A stretch of 64,000 nucleotides of DNA from Candidatus Bathyarchaeia archaeon (GTDB lineage: Archaea > Thermoproteota > Bathyarchaeia > Bathyarchaeales > Bathyarchaeaceae): assembly GCA_035283685.1 (NCBI GenBank), contig DATETJ010000002.1, positions 570,277 to 634,276 on the forward strand, in the 5' to 3' direction. The notes under the pieces are model-generated. The model ran no database searches and was not told where the DNA came from. It saw only the letters and a program-made list of their open reading frames with translations. The translations under genes were made by a program, and so were the position numbers. Within the stretch, counting starts at the first letter, position 1. Every line of letters begins with the position of its first letter. This document shows, piece by piece, positions 15,669 through 24,180 of the stretch.

Positions 15669-15889
15669 TTAACTCAGAATCTCCAAGAGTTTTTCTCCTT
15701 TGTTGGTGATTTTGTATACGCCTCTGCTGACTCGTTCTACATAACCGTTTGGAAGCAAATAGTGGTAGAGCTGTTTTCTGATTGTGTTTGATGTTGAGAA
15801 GCGTAGGCATGTTGCAACCGCTTTCTTCTCAATATCCTATAATGCACATGACGCTTCTTGATGAGTTCAAGAATGTTTTTCGGGTCTGC
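15669..15889 (-). pseudogene. Frameshifted winged-helix regulator remnant
   Basis: The C-terminal part reads DIEKKAVATCLRFSTSNTIRKQLYHYLLPNGYVERVSRGVYKITNKGEKLLEIL in one frame. The N-terminal part, ADPKNILELIKKRHVHYR, is in another. Joined, they give a winged-helix DNA-binding domain with recognition helix and a GVYKIT wing. A stop (TAG) lies immediately upstream of DIEKK. No standard start precedes the ADPKN segment, and its first codons overlap the PIN gene's end out of frame. I read it as a decayed regulator gene, perhaps once part of the adjacent toxin-antitoxin locus. Confidence 0.5.
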
Positions 15890-16412
15890 GAGAGGCTATG
15901 AGTTTGGCTGCGTTTAGTATTTCTTTCGCCTGTTTTTCCTTCAGTTTGTGTCTTTTGTGGCCGAGTTCTGCTATTGCATCTTCTATATCGAATATTTGGA
16001 TGAATCCTCTTCTGAGGCTCTCTAACAGTATTGTCCAAGTGTTCCAAGTTTTGAGCCCAAACATTTTTGCAAGGTCTGAGAGGGCTTTTTCATCAACTAA
16101 TATTTCTGCCGCGTTTTCTTTTGCCTGGAGGACGGTTTCCGCGTCTGTTTGAGATATGTTTTCGCCCTTTGCCAGCTTTTTACCGGTTGAGATTACACTT
16201 TTTGGAGTTGCTCTTACTATGATCCAGCCTTGTTCTATGGCTTTTCCTATGATTTGGGCGTCTGCGTGACCGAGTCTCATTCCTTCGTTAAATGCTTCTC
16301 TCTTAACTTTTGGTGTGATTAGTATTTGGTTGAAAAGTTTCTTGAGAAGGTGTAGCTTGTTTATTTGGGCTAGATGAATCAGCGTGCCGGCGTCAGCCAC
16401 CACCTTGGGCAA
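15867..16412 (-). CDS. PIN-domain protein (DUF3368-like toxin)
   Basis: 181-residue protein of the PIN nuclease superfamily, DUF3368-type. The N-terminal VVADAGTLIHLAQI gives the first catalytic aspartate. SQTDAETVLQAKE and EILVDEKALSDLAKMFGL supply further acidic residues and the conserved central strand and helix. PIN toxins cleave RNA, commonly tRNA or mRNA. It lies three bases downstream of the UPF0175/ribbon-helix-helix gene, the normal antitoxin-toxin order. The C-terminus continues about 40 residues beyond the PIN core as a lysine-rich helix. Confidence 0.78.
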   Translation of the reverse strand: MPKVVADAGTLIHLAQINKLHLLKKLFNQILITPKVKREAFNEGMRLGHADAQIIGKAIEQGWIIVRATPKSVISTGKKLAKGENISQTDAETVLQAKENAAEILVDEKALSDLAKMFGLKTWNTWTILLESLRRGFIQIFDIEDAIAELGHKRHKLKEKQAKEILNAAKLIASRRPEKHS

Positions 16413-16415
16413 CGT

Positions 16416-16718
16416 CTATTCTCCGTATCTCGCCTTTAGGTATTCCTTGACGCTTTCTGAATCCCAGTTGACTGGGACGCCATTCATCTCTAACATTTCA
16501 AGGAATTGCCGTAAAGGTACTTCCAATATTTCTGCTGCACGTCCAACGGTTAAGATACCCTTTTGGTATAGGTGAATAATTCTTCGGCGCAATCCGTCTT
16601 CGATAAACTCTTTAAGCAAGGTTGAGCGGTCAACATTTTCAAGGGTTCTCACTGCTTCTACCCTTTCCAAATCTCGGCTGGAAAGACGAACGGTGACAAC
16701 TGTGCTTTTCTCCTGCAT
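16416..16718 (-). CDS. UPF0175-family antitoxin with RHH domain
   Basis: 100 residues in two parts. The N-terminal ribbon-helix-helix is TVVTVRLSSRDLERVEAVRTLENVDRSTLLKEFIEDGLRR. The C-terminal UPF0175-type helix-turn-helix is KGILTVGRAAEILEVPLRQFLEMLEMNGVPVNW. It probably binds its own promoter and neutralises the adjacent PIN toxin. ATG 16718 is preferred over ATG 16745 because GGTGA lies seven bases upstream. The palindrome-rich AT stretch just upstream is the likely operator region, but I could not define a site. Confidence 0.75.
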   Translation of the reverse strand: MQEKSTVVTVRLSSRDLERVEAVRTLENVDRSTLLKEFIEDGLRRRIIHLYQKGILTVGRAAEILEVPLRQFLEMLEMNGVPVNWDSESVKEYLKARYGE

Positions 16719-16745
16719 TTTTTCACCATTGATAGTAGAATACAT

Positions 16746-17068
16746 TGTAATACATAAGCTTTCCCCGGTTGCTTCGATGAGATGGTTCGTATAACCATAA
16801 CCGACTTCAGTAGATACTTTGAAACCAAGAAAAAGACATGCGGCATTAAACTACACATTGCTTTCAGGCTGCGATTTGAGCAAATGCATTGGAATAGAAA
16901 CCACAAAACCCGAAGGCCCAAGCTCTGTGGGAGGCGACACCCTGATTCAATCATTTCACGGAATCGAAGAACGCTCTGCTGGCTCTTTGAAATCGTTCTT
17001 TCTTCTCACAGGGATGCCTGAAAGAATTCTCCAAGCCGTAACGAATCCAACTTGCCCTTAGTTTTGGT
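16746..17068. other. Intergenic region with weak coding remnant
   Basis: About 320 bases between the antitoxin and the M20 amidohydrolase gene. On the plus strand, 16860-17058 reads SGCDLSKCIGIETTKPEGPSS and ends FLLTGMPERILQAV before a stop. This has some coding flavour but no start or recognisable family. It may be another decayed gene end. Nothing else was recognised. Confidence 0.3.
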
Positions 17069-18496
17069 TTATTTCTCCCATGTGTCCAGTGGAGGCTTAT
17101 GGTCTGCTGGTAACGGCGACTTGTACTTCTTACCACCTATTCTCTGCTGATGCTCCTTCTTCGCCTTTCGCAGAACCTTTTCATCAGTTAACAGGTCAAG
17201 CGTCGTGGCAGCCATCACCTTAGCCGCAAAAATCAAAGACTTATGCCCCAACCCAACCCTGCTCTGAGCCACATTCTGCCACGAATGCCCAGGCGTACCC
17301 AAAACCCAAGCGGCAGTCCCAAACTCCACCGTAGGCACCTGCCAACTCACATCCCCCACATCCGTACTGCCATGCATGAACTCGCCGTCGCCCCAAGGAT
17401 CAGGAACCTCATCATCCAACAACCTGTCCACCAATCGCTCCCAACCTGGACGCTTAGTATTCTTCAACAGCGCCACCTTACCTTCACGAGGAATCGATTT
17501 GGCAATCTCCTCACCGAACTTCAACTCTTCCCCGCTATGCTTGGGCAAGCCGATTTCACGCATGTTCTTCACCACTAACTCAGCAATTGCCCTGTTAGGA
17601 ACCAAATTGTAAATGCCGCCCACAAACTCAGTCTTCAACTCCGTCCGAGTCATCAACGCCGCGCCCTTCGCAATGTCCACGATCCAATCATAAATCCACT
17701 CCACTTCATGGCGTTCAGGAGCCCTAACGTAATACCAGCTTCGCGCATAAGGCGGCACAATATTCGGCTGAGTCCCACCCTTCTCCACAACATAATGAAT
17801 CCGCGCATCCTGAATCACATGCTCACGCAGATAATTGACTCCAACATTCATCAGCTCCACCGCATCCAACGCGCTACGACCCTGCTCAGGCGCGCCACCA
17901 GCATGAGCCGCCCTACCATAAAAATGAAACTTAGCCGACACAATACTAAGACTACTTCGCAAAGAAGCCGCATTCATACTGCTCGGATGATGACCCAAAA
18001 CCGCATCAACTCCATCGAAGCAGCCTTCACGAACCATAAACCCCTTGCCATCAAAATTCTCCTCAGCAGGACAACCAAAAAACCTAATCGTGCCACCAAG
18101 CCCAGACTGCCGCATTACGTTCTTGACAGCAACAGCCGCCGCCAAAGCAGTCGCACCATAAATATTATGCCCACAACCATGCCCAGGCTTCCCCGACTCC
18201 AAAGGCTCTTCATGCGACACAGCTTTCTGAGACAGACCAGGCAACGCATCAAATTCACCTAACAATACTATAACCGGCTTACCATTACCCCACGAAGCCA
18301 CAAACGCCGTCGGCATCCCCGCCACGCCGCGTTCAACCCTAAACCCATGCCTCTCCAACTCATCAGCCAACAAAGCCGAAGACTTAAACTCAACCAAACC
18401 TAATTCAGCAAACTCCCAAATCCTATCACTAATTTCAATCAAACGCTTCCTGTTATCCTCAACCCAACCAAAAGCAATCTTCTTATCAGCTGGCAT
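17069..18496 (-). CDS. M20 amidohydrolase, AbgB-like
   Basis: Zinc metallohydrolase of about 475 residues, similar to the p-aminobenzoyl-glutamate hydrolase subunit B group, which cleaves N-acyl amino-acid amide bonds. Metal-binding motifs seen are GKPGHGCGHNIYG, CPAEENFDGK, DAVLGHHPSSMN and a late HGSTDVGDVSW. The dimerisation (lid) domain interrupts the catalytic domain around FHFYGRAAHAGGAPEQGRSALDAVELMN. ATG 18496 is chosen because GGGTGAGG lies just upstream; the frame extends to 18517. The likely substrate is an aromatic or amino-acid amide taken up from outside, but this is inference from the family. Confidence 0.83.
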   Translation of the reverse strand: MPADKKIAFGWVEDNRKRLIEISDRIWEFAELGLVEFKSSALLADELERHGFRVERGVAGMPTAFVASWGNGKPVIVLLGEFDALPGLSQKAVSHEEPLESGKPGHGCGHNIYGATALAAAVAVKNVMRQSGLGGTIRFFGCPAEENFDGKGFMVREGCFDGVDAVLGHHPSSMNAASLRSSLSIVSAKFHFYGRAAHAGGAPEQGRSALDAVELMNVGVNYLREHVIQDARIHYVVEKGGTQPNIVPPYARSWYYVRAPERHEVEWIYDWIVDIAKGAALMTRTELKTEFVGGIYNLVPNRAIAELVVKNMREIGLPKHSGEELKFGEEIAKSIPREGKVALLKNTKRPGWERLVDRLLDDEVPDPWGDGEFMHGSTDVGDVSWQVPTVEFGTAAWVLGTPGHSWQNVAQSRVGLGHKSLIFAAKVMAATTLDLLTDEKVLRKAKKEHQQRIGGKKYKSPLPADHKPPLDTWEK

Positions 18497-18558
18497 CAGC
18501 CTCACCCAACAACGCACAAATAATAAAAGAACTAATCCTTTTAGAACTTCCCACTTTC

Positions 18559-18578
18559 TGCGACAAAAAGAAAAAAGT
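18559..18578 (-). terminator. T-rich transcript end after secreted-protein gene
   Basis: Read on the minus strand, two runs (TTTTTT and TTTTT) separated by a C fall 16-35 bases beyond the stop of the gene ending at 18594. Consistent with archaeal poly-T termination. Confidence 0.45.
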
Positions 18579-18593
18579 TAGGAATGTTGAAAC

Positions 18594-19163
18594 CTAGCAC
18601 TTCAAAGCTGGGTTGAACTCCGCGAACATTCCATCAGGGTTGCCGTGCCAAAGCCACACATGCAAGTCAAAGTGCCAAGGCATGACTCCAGCTGCGTGCG
18701 GTTCCATCGGACCATCCATGGACACTTCGAACAAAGTCGGAGCAGGTGTAAGCCATATCCACCCCGCTGGTAAAGTCATATCAAACAAAGGTCCAACAAA
18801 AGCACCATCTGTTCCAACTGCAGCCACAAAATACTCCACGCCCACAAGCTTCGGGCCTTCATCAGTGTCAACAAACAACAGGATTTCTGGAGTCACCTCG
18901 TTGACCACCATGTCAGATGCAAGACCAAGGTTCACATAATGCATTCCCATTGCAGCCCCATCAATCTCATCGCATGGAGACATTGGGACATACCCGTCTG
19001 CGAGCGCCACGCTCACATCATGGTACTTGTCAGTCGCTCGCCGCGTCATAGCTAGCAACTTGGCCGCTGAAGAGCCAGTTGAACCAGGCGCAGCCAAGAC
19101 AGCGGGAATCAAAATCAAGCTTAGGCTTAAAAGCATTGGCAGAAACGCCGTAATCTTTCTCAC
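18594..19163 (-). CDS. Secreted protein of unknown function
   Basis: 189 residues starting at GTG 19163. A perfect GGAGGTG ribosome binding site lies 5-6 bases upstream, so the longer ATG 19187 frame is rejected: it would read through the binding site. A signal peptide (AFLPMLLSLSLILIPAVLA) leads to a mature domain with conserved-looking blocks DGYVPMSPC, GMGMHYVN-like AAMGMHYVN, PEILLFVDTDEGPKLVGVEYFV and HFDLHVWLWHGNPDGMFAEFNPALKC. The histidines around HFDLHVWLW and the paired cysteines suggest a metal site or disulfide. I know similar secreted proteins in bacteria, but no function. Confidence 0.7.
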   Translation of the reverse strand: MRKITAFLPMLLSLSLILIPAVLAAPGSTGSSAAKLLAMTRRATDKYHDVSVALADGYVPMSPCDEIDGAAMGMHYVNLGLASDMVVNEVTPEILLFVDTDEGPKLVGVEYFVAAVGTDGAFVGPLFDMTLPAGWIWLTPAPTLFEVSMDGPMEPHAAGVMPWHFDLHVWLWHGNPDGMFAEFNPALKC

Positions 19164-19499
19164 TTTTCCACCTCCTCTCTTCTCCATAGTCTATCCCAAA
19201 TCTCTCCCACATCCACTATAAATCCGTTGTGAAGAAAACTTCTAGAACATTATCCCCTCAGCCAACTCATACACAAACCTGATGTTGAAGACAATCACTG
19301 TATCCAAAAAAGCAAGCTGTACAATCTGCAGACGAGCTTCATGCAGCGACCTTCATACAAAAACCTTTTACGTCTGGCTTGTTTCCCTCATGTAGCCTAT
19401 TTCCGAAACATAGGACGAAAACCTCCAATGACGCATAAAAAAAGAAGCGTCAGAATTCAAAACCTAATCCAACTTTTAAGTAGAGGGGGCTAGAACCAA
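19164..19499. other. Intergenic region between divergent genes
   Basis: About 335 bases between the secreted-protein gene (leftward) and EF-2 paralog 2 (rightward). It must carry both promoters. AACTTTTAAG at about 19473-19481 is a TATA-like element close to the EF-2 start. A GAGGGGG ribosome binding site follows at 19485-19490. Nothing else was recognised. Confidence 0.4.
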
Positions 19500-21719
19500 G
19501 TGGGACGCTACCGCCAAATTGATGAAATCGTCAAACTCATGAATGACCCCGTTCACATACGTAACACCAGCATCATCGCACACGTGGACCACGGCAAAAC
19601 CACCCTAAGCGACAGCTTACTCGCAGCCGCAGGCATAATCAGCGAACAGTCCGCAGGACAAAAACTCTTCCTAGACAGTTGGGAACTTGAACAAAGACGC
19701 CAAATGACCGTGTTCGCCAGCAACATCAGCCTGACGCACAATTACAAGGGCGAAGAATACCTCATAAACCTCATCGACACCCCCGGACACATAGACTTCA
19801 GCGGCGCAGTCACCCGCAGCTTACGAGCCGTAGACGGAGCCCTAGTCGTAGTCGACGCCGTAGAAGGACCCATGACTCAGACTGAAACCGTGTTGATGCA
19901 GGCACTACGCGAACGCGTCAAACCACTACTCTACATAAACAAAGTGGACCGCCTCATCAAAGAAATTAGGCTCACATCGCAGGAAATCCAGAATAAATTC
20001 GCGAAAATTCTAGCCCGCGCCAACGGTCTCATCGAAAAATACGCGCCGCCCGAGCATAAAAAAGACTGGCAGGTGAAAGTTGAAGACGACCGAGTAGCCT
20101 TCGGCTCAGCGCTGCATAAATGGGGCTTAAACCTCACACATATGAAAGCCAAAGGCGTCACATTCCAAGACATAATCGACGCCTACACGGGCGAATTCGA
20201 AGAAATAGCCAAAAAAGTCGACGCCCTAAGCAAAAAAGCCCCACTCTCCGAACCCATACTCGACATGTTCTGCCAGCACCTACCCAACCCACTGGAGGCT
20301 CAGCCATTCCGACAAAGCCAAATCTGGCCCGGCGACCCCAACAGTCCAGTTGGCATAGGCTTGGCGAAAGTGGATCCAAACGGACCCTTACTCATGTGCA
20401 TTACCACCATCGAAGTTGACCCGCAAGCAGGCGTCATAGCCATAGGCAGAGTTTTCAGCGGCACAGTAGAAAAGGGTAGACCAATCCGCCTCATAACCAG
20501 CCGCCAACAAGGCCAAGTGCAACAGGTTTACATGAGCATGGCCACCGACAGGGTCATCGTGGACCAAGTGCCCGCGGGCAACATAGCCGCCATCGGCGGA
20601 ATCAGCGGTATGCACGTAGGCGAAACCGTAGCCGACCAAGACCGAGAGACCCAGCCCTTCGAAGGACTCCGATACGTATCTGACCCCGTTGTCACAGTAG
20701 CCATCGTACCAGCTGACGTAAGAGATCTGCCACTCTTCGACAAAGTCATCCATAAGCTCACCCTCGAAGACCCAAACCTACGCTTCACAATCAACAAGGA
20801 AAGCGGCGAATACCTGCTCAGCGGCATGGGCGAACTTCACTTAGAAGTCACAGCCTACCGCATGCAAGAATCCAAACTCAAAGTCAAAACAAGCAAGCCC
20901 ATAGTCATCTACCGCGAAACCATAAGCCACGACTACAAGGGACCAGCAGTAATGGGCAAATCGCCCAACAAACACAGCAAACTCTGGATCACACTACAGA
21001 AGCTGTCAGAAGAAGAAATCGAAGCCATCCGAACGGGCAAAATCAGCGAAATGCAAACCCGTGACGACCGACAGAAATTCCTGCGCACCCAATTCGGCTG
21101 GGAAACAGACGACGCCAAAAGCGTCATAGCCGTCGAAGAAAACAACCTGCTCGTCAACCGCATCAAAGGACGCCAATACGTCGAAGAAGTACTAGACCAC
21201 ATAAAATCAGGTTTCAGAGAAGCCGTCCACGGCAGCGTCCTAGCCAAAGAACCCGCCCACGGCCTAAGAGTCAACCTCGAAGACATATCAGTACACGAAG
21301 ACCCAGTGCACCGAGGCCCAGCGCAAATCTTGCCAATGACATGGCGACCCATATGGGCAAGCTTCCTTCTAAGCGACCCAAAGCTACTTGAACCACTCCT
21401 CAGCTTCGAATGCAAAGTGCCACAGGCCTTCGTGAGCAACGTCCTCGGCATAGTGCAGAAACGCAGAGGCCGAGTTCTAGACATGCCCACCGAAGACGAC
21501 ATGATGATAGTTAAGGCGGAGATGCCCGTAGCCGAAAGCTTCGGCATAGCAGACGAACTGCGCTCATCCACTCAGGGCAGAGCCTTCTGGGCAACCCAGT
21601 TCAGCAGGTGGGCACCCGTTCCAGAAAGCATGATCCTAGACGTAATCAAACAAATACGCGAACGCCGAAACCTAGATCCCAACCCGCCCAGACCAGAAGA
21701 TTTCCTAGAAAGAGAATGA
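19500..21719 (+). CDS. Elongation factor 2, paralog 2 (altered switch I)
   Basis: 739-residue EF-2-like GTPase with GTG start behind GAGGGGG. AHVDHGKTT, DTPGHIDF and NKVD are intact. Switch I, however, reads EQRRQMTVFASN instead of the near-universal RGIT(I/V): the threonine that holds magnesium remains but the arginine-glycine step is changed. Domain IV keeps VHEDPVHRGPAQ with the diphthamide histidine and the usual following arginine, and GKSPNKHSK. This is the converse of paralog 1, which has a canonical switch I but HH in the diphthamide loop. It may be a specialised or conditional translocase, or act in recycling; that is speculation. Confidence 0.87.
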   Translation: MGRYRQIDEIVKLMNDPVHIRNTSIIAHVDHGKTTLSDSLLAAAGIISEQSAGQKLFLDSWELEQRRQMTVFASNISLTHNYKGEEYLINLIDTPGHIDFSGAVTRSLRAVDGALVVVDAVEGPMTQTETVLMQALRERVKPLLYINKVDRLIKEIRLTSQEIQNKFAKILARANGLIEKYAPPEHKKDWQVKVEDDRVAFGSALHKWGLNLTHMKAKGVTFQDIIDAYTGEFEEIAKKVDALSKKAPLSEPILDMFCQHLPNPLEAQPFRQSQIWPGDPNSPVGIGLAKVDPNGPLLMCITTIEVDPQAGVIAIGRVFSGTVEKGRPIRLITSRQQGQVQQVYMSMATDRVIVDQVPAGNIAAIGGISGMHVGETVADQDRETQPFEGLRYVSDPVVTVAIVPADVRDLPLFDKVIHKLTLEDPNLRFTINKESGEYLLSGMGELHLEVTAYRMQESKLKVKTSKPIVIYRETISHDYKGPAVMGKSPNKHSKLWITLQKLSEEEIEAIRTGKISEMQTRDDRQKFLRTQFGWETDDAKSVIAVEENNLLVNRIKGRQYVEEVLDHIKSGFREAVHGSVLAKEPAHGLRVNLEDISVHEDPVHRGPAQILPMTWRPIWASFLLSDPKLLEPLLSFECKVPQAFVSNVLGIVQKRRGRVLDMPTEDDMMIVKAEMPVAESFGIADELRSSTQGRAFWATQFSRWAPVPESMILDVIKQIRERRNLDPNPPRPEDFLERE

Positions 21720-21744
21720 GCCCTTTCTAACGCCACTCCGTCTT

Positions 21745-22539
21745 TTATCCAGCTTTTCTCTGCGCCCAAAACGAAAGAAACACATGACCCGTAGGCTTGA
21801 ACCCAATCGTGCTGTACACCTTTATCGCTGCGGCATTATCCTTTGAAACATACAAGAAAACATCCTTACCTTCGCGCAGCAACCTCTCAGCCAAAACTGA
21901 ACACACGGACTTCGAATACCCCTTACCCCTCTCTTCAGAAGATGTGAACACTCCGCGAACTATAGCCAAATCCTCCAGCATGTTAGGCGAAGCCGCAAAA
22001 GACACGAGCTTACCGCCATGGAAAACGCCAAAAGCGTAGCCGTTCAACAAGTCCACGGCAGTTTGAGCATCCGTGCCAAGCAGACCAGCCACAGCTTGAG
22101 CGTAACCGTGCTTCTTAGACAACTCTTTAACCTCATGCTGCACAACTGGGTTGAAACTCTTTGTAGCAGCCATCATAGGCGTGAAACTCGAAATCTTACC
22201 CACTGTCATTTTGTCCGCTGGCGCAGCAACCTTGAACAGCTTTCTGACAGCTGAAAGATGCTGAGACTCGATGTTGAACAAGGCTGTAGACAAATCCGAA
22301 TTCCTCAAAAGCGGAACCGCAGCCGAAACATCGCCTCGCATGTACAATATTCGCTTGTCATACTCCATCAAGTAGCCCACGAGGCGACCATCTGACAACG
22401 CTGTCCACGCCCGCGTACTCTCGGGCAAGAACAGAACGTCATAAACGGCGTAGAAATGACCTATCCTATCCCGACTCATGAACTCAAGCAAACGCTTTTC
22501 AACGCTCTTACGCAAAGCCGCAGTTCGAATGCTTCTCAT
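21745..22539 (-). CDS. GNAT-family acetyltransferase
   Basis: About 264 residues with a C-terminal GNAT domain. IVRGVFTSSEERGKGYSKSVCSVLAERLL contains the acetyl-CoA pyrophosphate loop (R/Q-x-x-G-x-G/A form, here ERGKGYS), followed by VFLYVSKDNAAAIKVYSTIGFKPTGH, the classic final strand and helix. The N-terminal ~140 residues form a less conserved half, as in FR47-like or tandem GNAT proteins. ATG 22539 is chosen because the 44 upstream codons are Cys/Arg-rich without family character and run under the divergent gene's promoter. Substrate unknown. Confidence 0.75.
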   Translation of the reverse strand: MRSIRTAALRKSVEKRLLEFMSRDRIGHFYAVYDVLFLPESTRAWTALSDGRLVGYLMEYDKRILYMRGDVSAAVPLLRNSDLSTALFNIESQHLSAVRKLFKVAAPADKMTVGKISSFTPMMAATKSFNPVVQHEVKELSKKHGYAQAVAGLLGTDAQTAVDLLNGYAFGVFHGGKLVSFAASPNMLEDLAIVRGVFTSSEERGKGYSKSVCSVLAERLLREGKDVFLYVSKDNAAAIKVYSTIGFKPTGHVFLSFWAQRKAG

Positions 22540-22661
22540 GCGTTTTCCGTGCCAGAACAATTTCAAGGTTTGAGCTCTTAAGCGTTGACAGACTCTTTCG
22601 CAGTATGCAGAACGTTTAATTCCCGCACTTTTTACGCATACTAATCGGGAGAATAAGCAGT

Positions 22662-23141
22662 TTGAGAACACGGCAACAATCGAGAGGACAGATATTCATA
22701 CTAATGATCATTGTCTTGGTCGGCTTATTCCTTGTCTTCGGGTTGCTTTCCGCACTTTCAGGACGAGGACGAGCGACACCACTCGTGAAAGAAGCCTCTT
22801 GGCTAGTGAACGAACAGGAAGTCTCGACAGCAAACAAAGGCGAAGAAGTTGAAGCCCATGTGGTAATAGAAGCCACGGAGCAATACGTGGGCTCAATCGT
22901 GGTCAGGGTAAAGAAAGACGTTTCATTGTGGTTTGACAGCGACTTCCAAGTGTCAACGATTCCGGTTGACCTTGTAGGCGGCGAAGAAAAAACCATAAGA
23001 ATCGAGTTTACGCCAGACGAAGCTAGCGGCGGTGGCTTAGGAGGCTTACGCGGATACTTCATCGAAGTTGAGTTTCAAGCCACGCGAACCACTTGGGGAA
23101 TGGAAAACAGTTATCCGCCCAGACTAAGGGTTACCGGCTAG
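22662..23141 (+). CDS. Membrane-anchored protein with Ig-like outer domain
   Basis: 159 residues, TTG start with GGGAG upstream. A short basic N-terminus is followed by one transmembrane helix (IFILMIIVLVGLFLVFGLLSAL). A beta-rich outer domain of about 110 residues has alternating strands (EEVEAHVVIEA, VGSIVVRVKKDV, KTIRIEFTP, YFIEVEFQA) compatible with a small immunoglobulin-like or CARDB-like fold. The N-terminal RGQIFILM resembles a pilin leader, but cleavage is uncertain. Function unknown; stands alone between the acetyltransferase and the peptide transporter. Confidence 0.6.
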   Translation: MRTRQQSRGQIFILMIIVLVGLFLVFGLLSALSGRGRATPLVKEASWLVNEQEVSTANKGEEVEAHVVIEATEQYVGSIVVRVKKDVSLWFDSDFQVSTIPVDLVGGEEKTIRIEFTPDEASGGGLGGLRGYFIEVEFQATRTTWGMENSYPPRLRVTG

Positions 23142-23187
23142 CTCGTTGACCGCCTAGAAAGCAGAAAGACGACAACACATGACAGCA

Positions 23188-24180
23188 TTAGCTGTAACGG
23201 ATTATGTGGCAGGCTACTAGGTGGCCGCCGCCGGCATCAATGAGTTTCGGTGCTTCTTCCTTCTTGCATTCTTTCGCGTATGGGCATCGTGGCCTAAACC
23301 TGCACCCTTTTGGCGGGTTAATTGGGCTTGGAACCTCTCCGGCCAAGATGATTCTCAGCCGCTTCGTCTCCGGGTCTGGGATCGGAACTGCTTGAATAAG
23401 CGCCTGCGTATACGGGTGAATAGGCTTGTCAAACAGTTCATCTGTGTCTGCAAGCTCGACAATTTCGCCGAGATACATGACTGCGACTCTGTTGCTGATC
23501 TGTCTTACAGAGCTCAAATCGTGTGAGATGTACAGGTAAGTGAGGGTCATTTCTTTTTGAAGGTCGCCTAGCAAATTGAGAATCTGCGCTCTAATAGAAA
23601 CATCCAACGAGGACACAGGCTCATCTGCAATCAGAAAGTCAGGTTCAACCGCCAAAGCTCGAGCTATGCAGATTCTTTGTCGCTGTCCTCCGCTGAACTC
23701 GTGGGGGTACCGTTCGGCATGGTACTCCTCGAGGCCAACTAAGCTTAGGAGCTTGTAAACGCGGTCTTTCCACTCTTTCTTAGGAACGTGCTTGTGAATA
23801 ATGAAAGGTTCAGATATGATGTCAAAAACCGTCATACGTGGATCTAGTGATCCATATGGGTTCTGAAAAATCAACTGCATCTTCCGTCTGAGACGAAGCT
23901 TCTCCTCGTTGTTGCCTGACTTAAACTTCTTGTAGACGTTCTCGCCTTGGAAATATATTTCTCCAGCTGTGGGCTCAATTAGGTTCAGTATAAGCCTAGC
24001 AACCGTGGTCTTGCCGCATCCGCTCTCTCCGACGAGGCCAAAAGTTTCTCCTTTTCTGATATCAAAGTCAATGTTGTCAACAGCGTGGACAACGCCAATT
24101 GACTTCTTTAGCAGAACGCCTCGGGAGAAAACAGGAAACCACTTCCTCAAATGCTTGACTTGAATGATCGCGTCACTCAT
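23188..24180 (-). CDS. oppF: Peptide ABC transporter ATPase OppF
   Basis: 330-residue nucleotide-binding subunit. Walker A is GESGCGKTT, the Q-loop LIFQNPYGSLDPRMT, signature FSGGQRQR, Walker B FLIADEPVSSLDVS and switch histidine YISHD. The C-terminal oligopeptide-transporter extension contains PPKGCRFRPRCPYAKEC and GHLVAC, the cysteine-rich end that in some OppD/DppD-type ATPases binds an iron-sulfur cluster. It overlaps the oppD-type gene by eight bases and is the last gene of a four-gene operon (permease, permease, ATPase, ATPase). Confidence 0.92.
   Translation of the reverse strand: MSDAIIQVKHLRKWFPVFSRGVLLKKSIGVVHAVDNIDFDIRKGETFGLVGESGCGKTTVARLILNLIEPTAGEIYFQGENVYKKFKSGNNEEKLRLRRKMQLIFQNPYGSLDPRMTVFDIISEPFIIHKHVPKKEWKDRVYKLLSLVGLEEYHAERYPHEFSGGQRQRICIARALAVEPDFLIADEPVSSLDVSIRAQILNLLGDLQKEMTLTYLYISHDLSSVRQISNRVAVMYLGEIVELADTDELFDKPIHPYTQALIQAVPIPDPETKRLRIILAGEVPSPINPPKGCRFRPRCPYAKECKKEEAPKLIDAGGGHLVACHIIRYS

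Noticed and set aside
17708..18262. 184-residue ORF antisense to the M20 gene
   Set aside because: Arg/His/Thr-rich shadow of a clear enzyme gene.
19188..19499. Possible SRP or RNase P RNA in a long intergenic gap
   Set aside because: No conserved GNAR tetraloop helix or P4-like motif could be seen; it is treated as promoter sequence.
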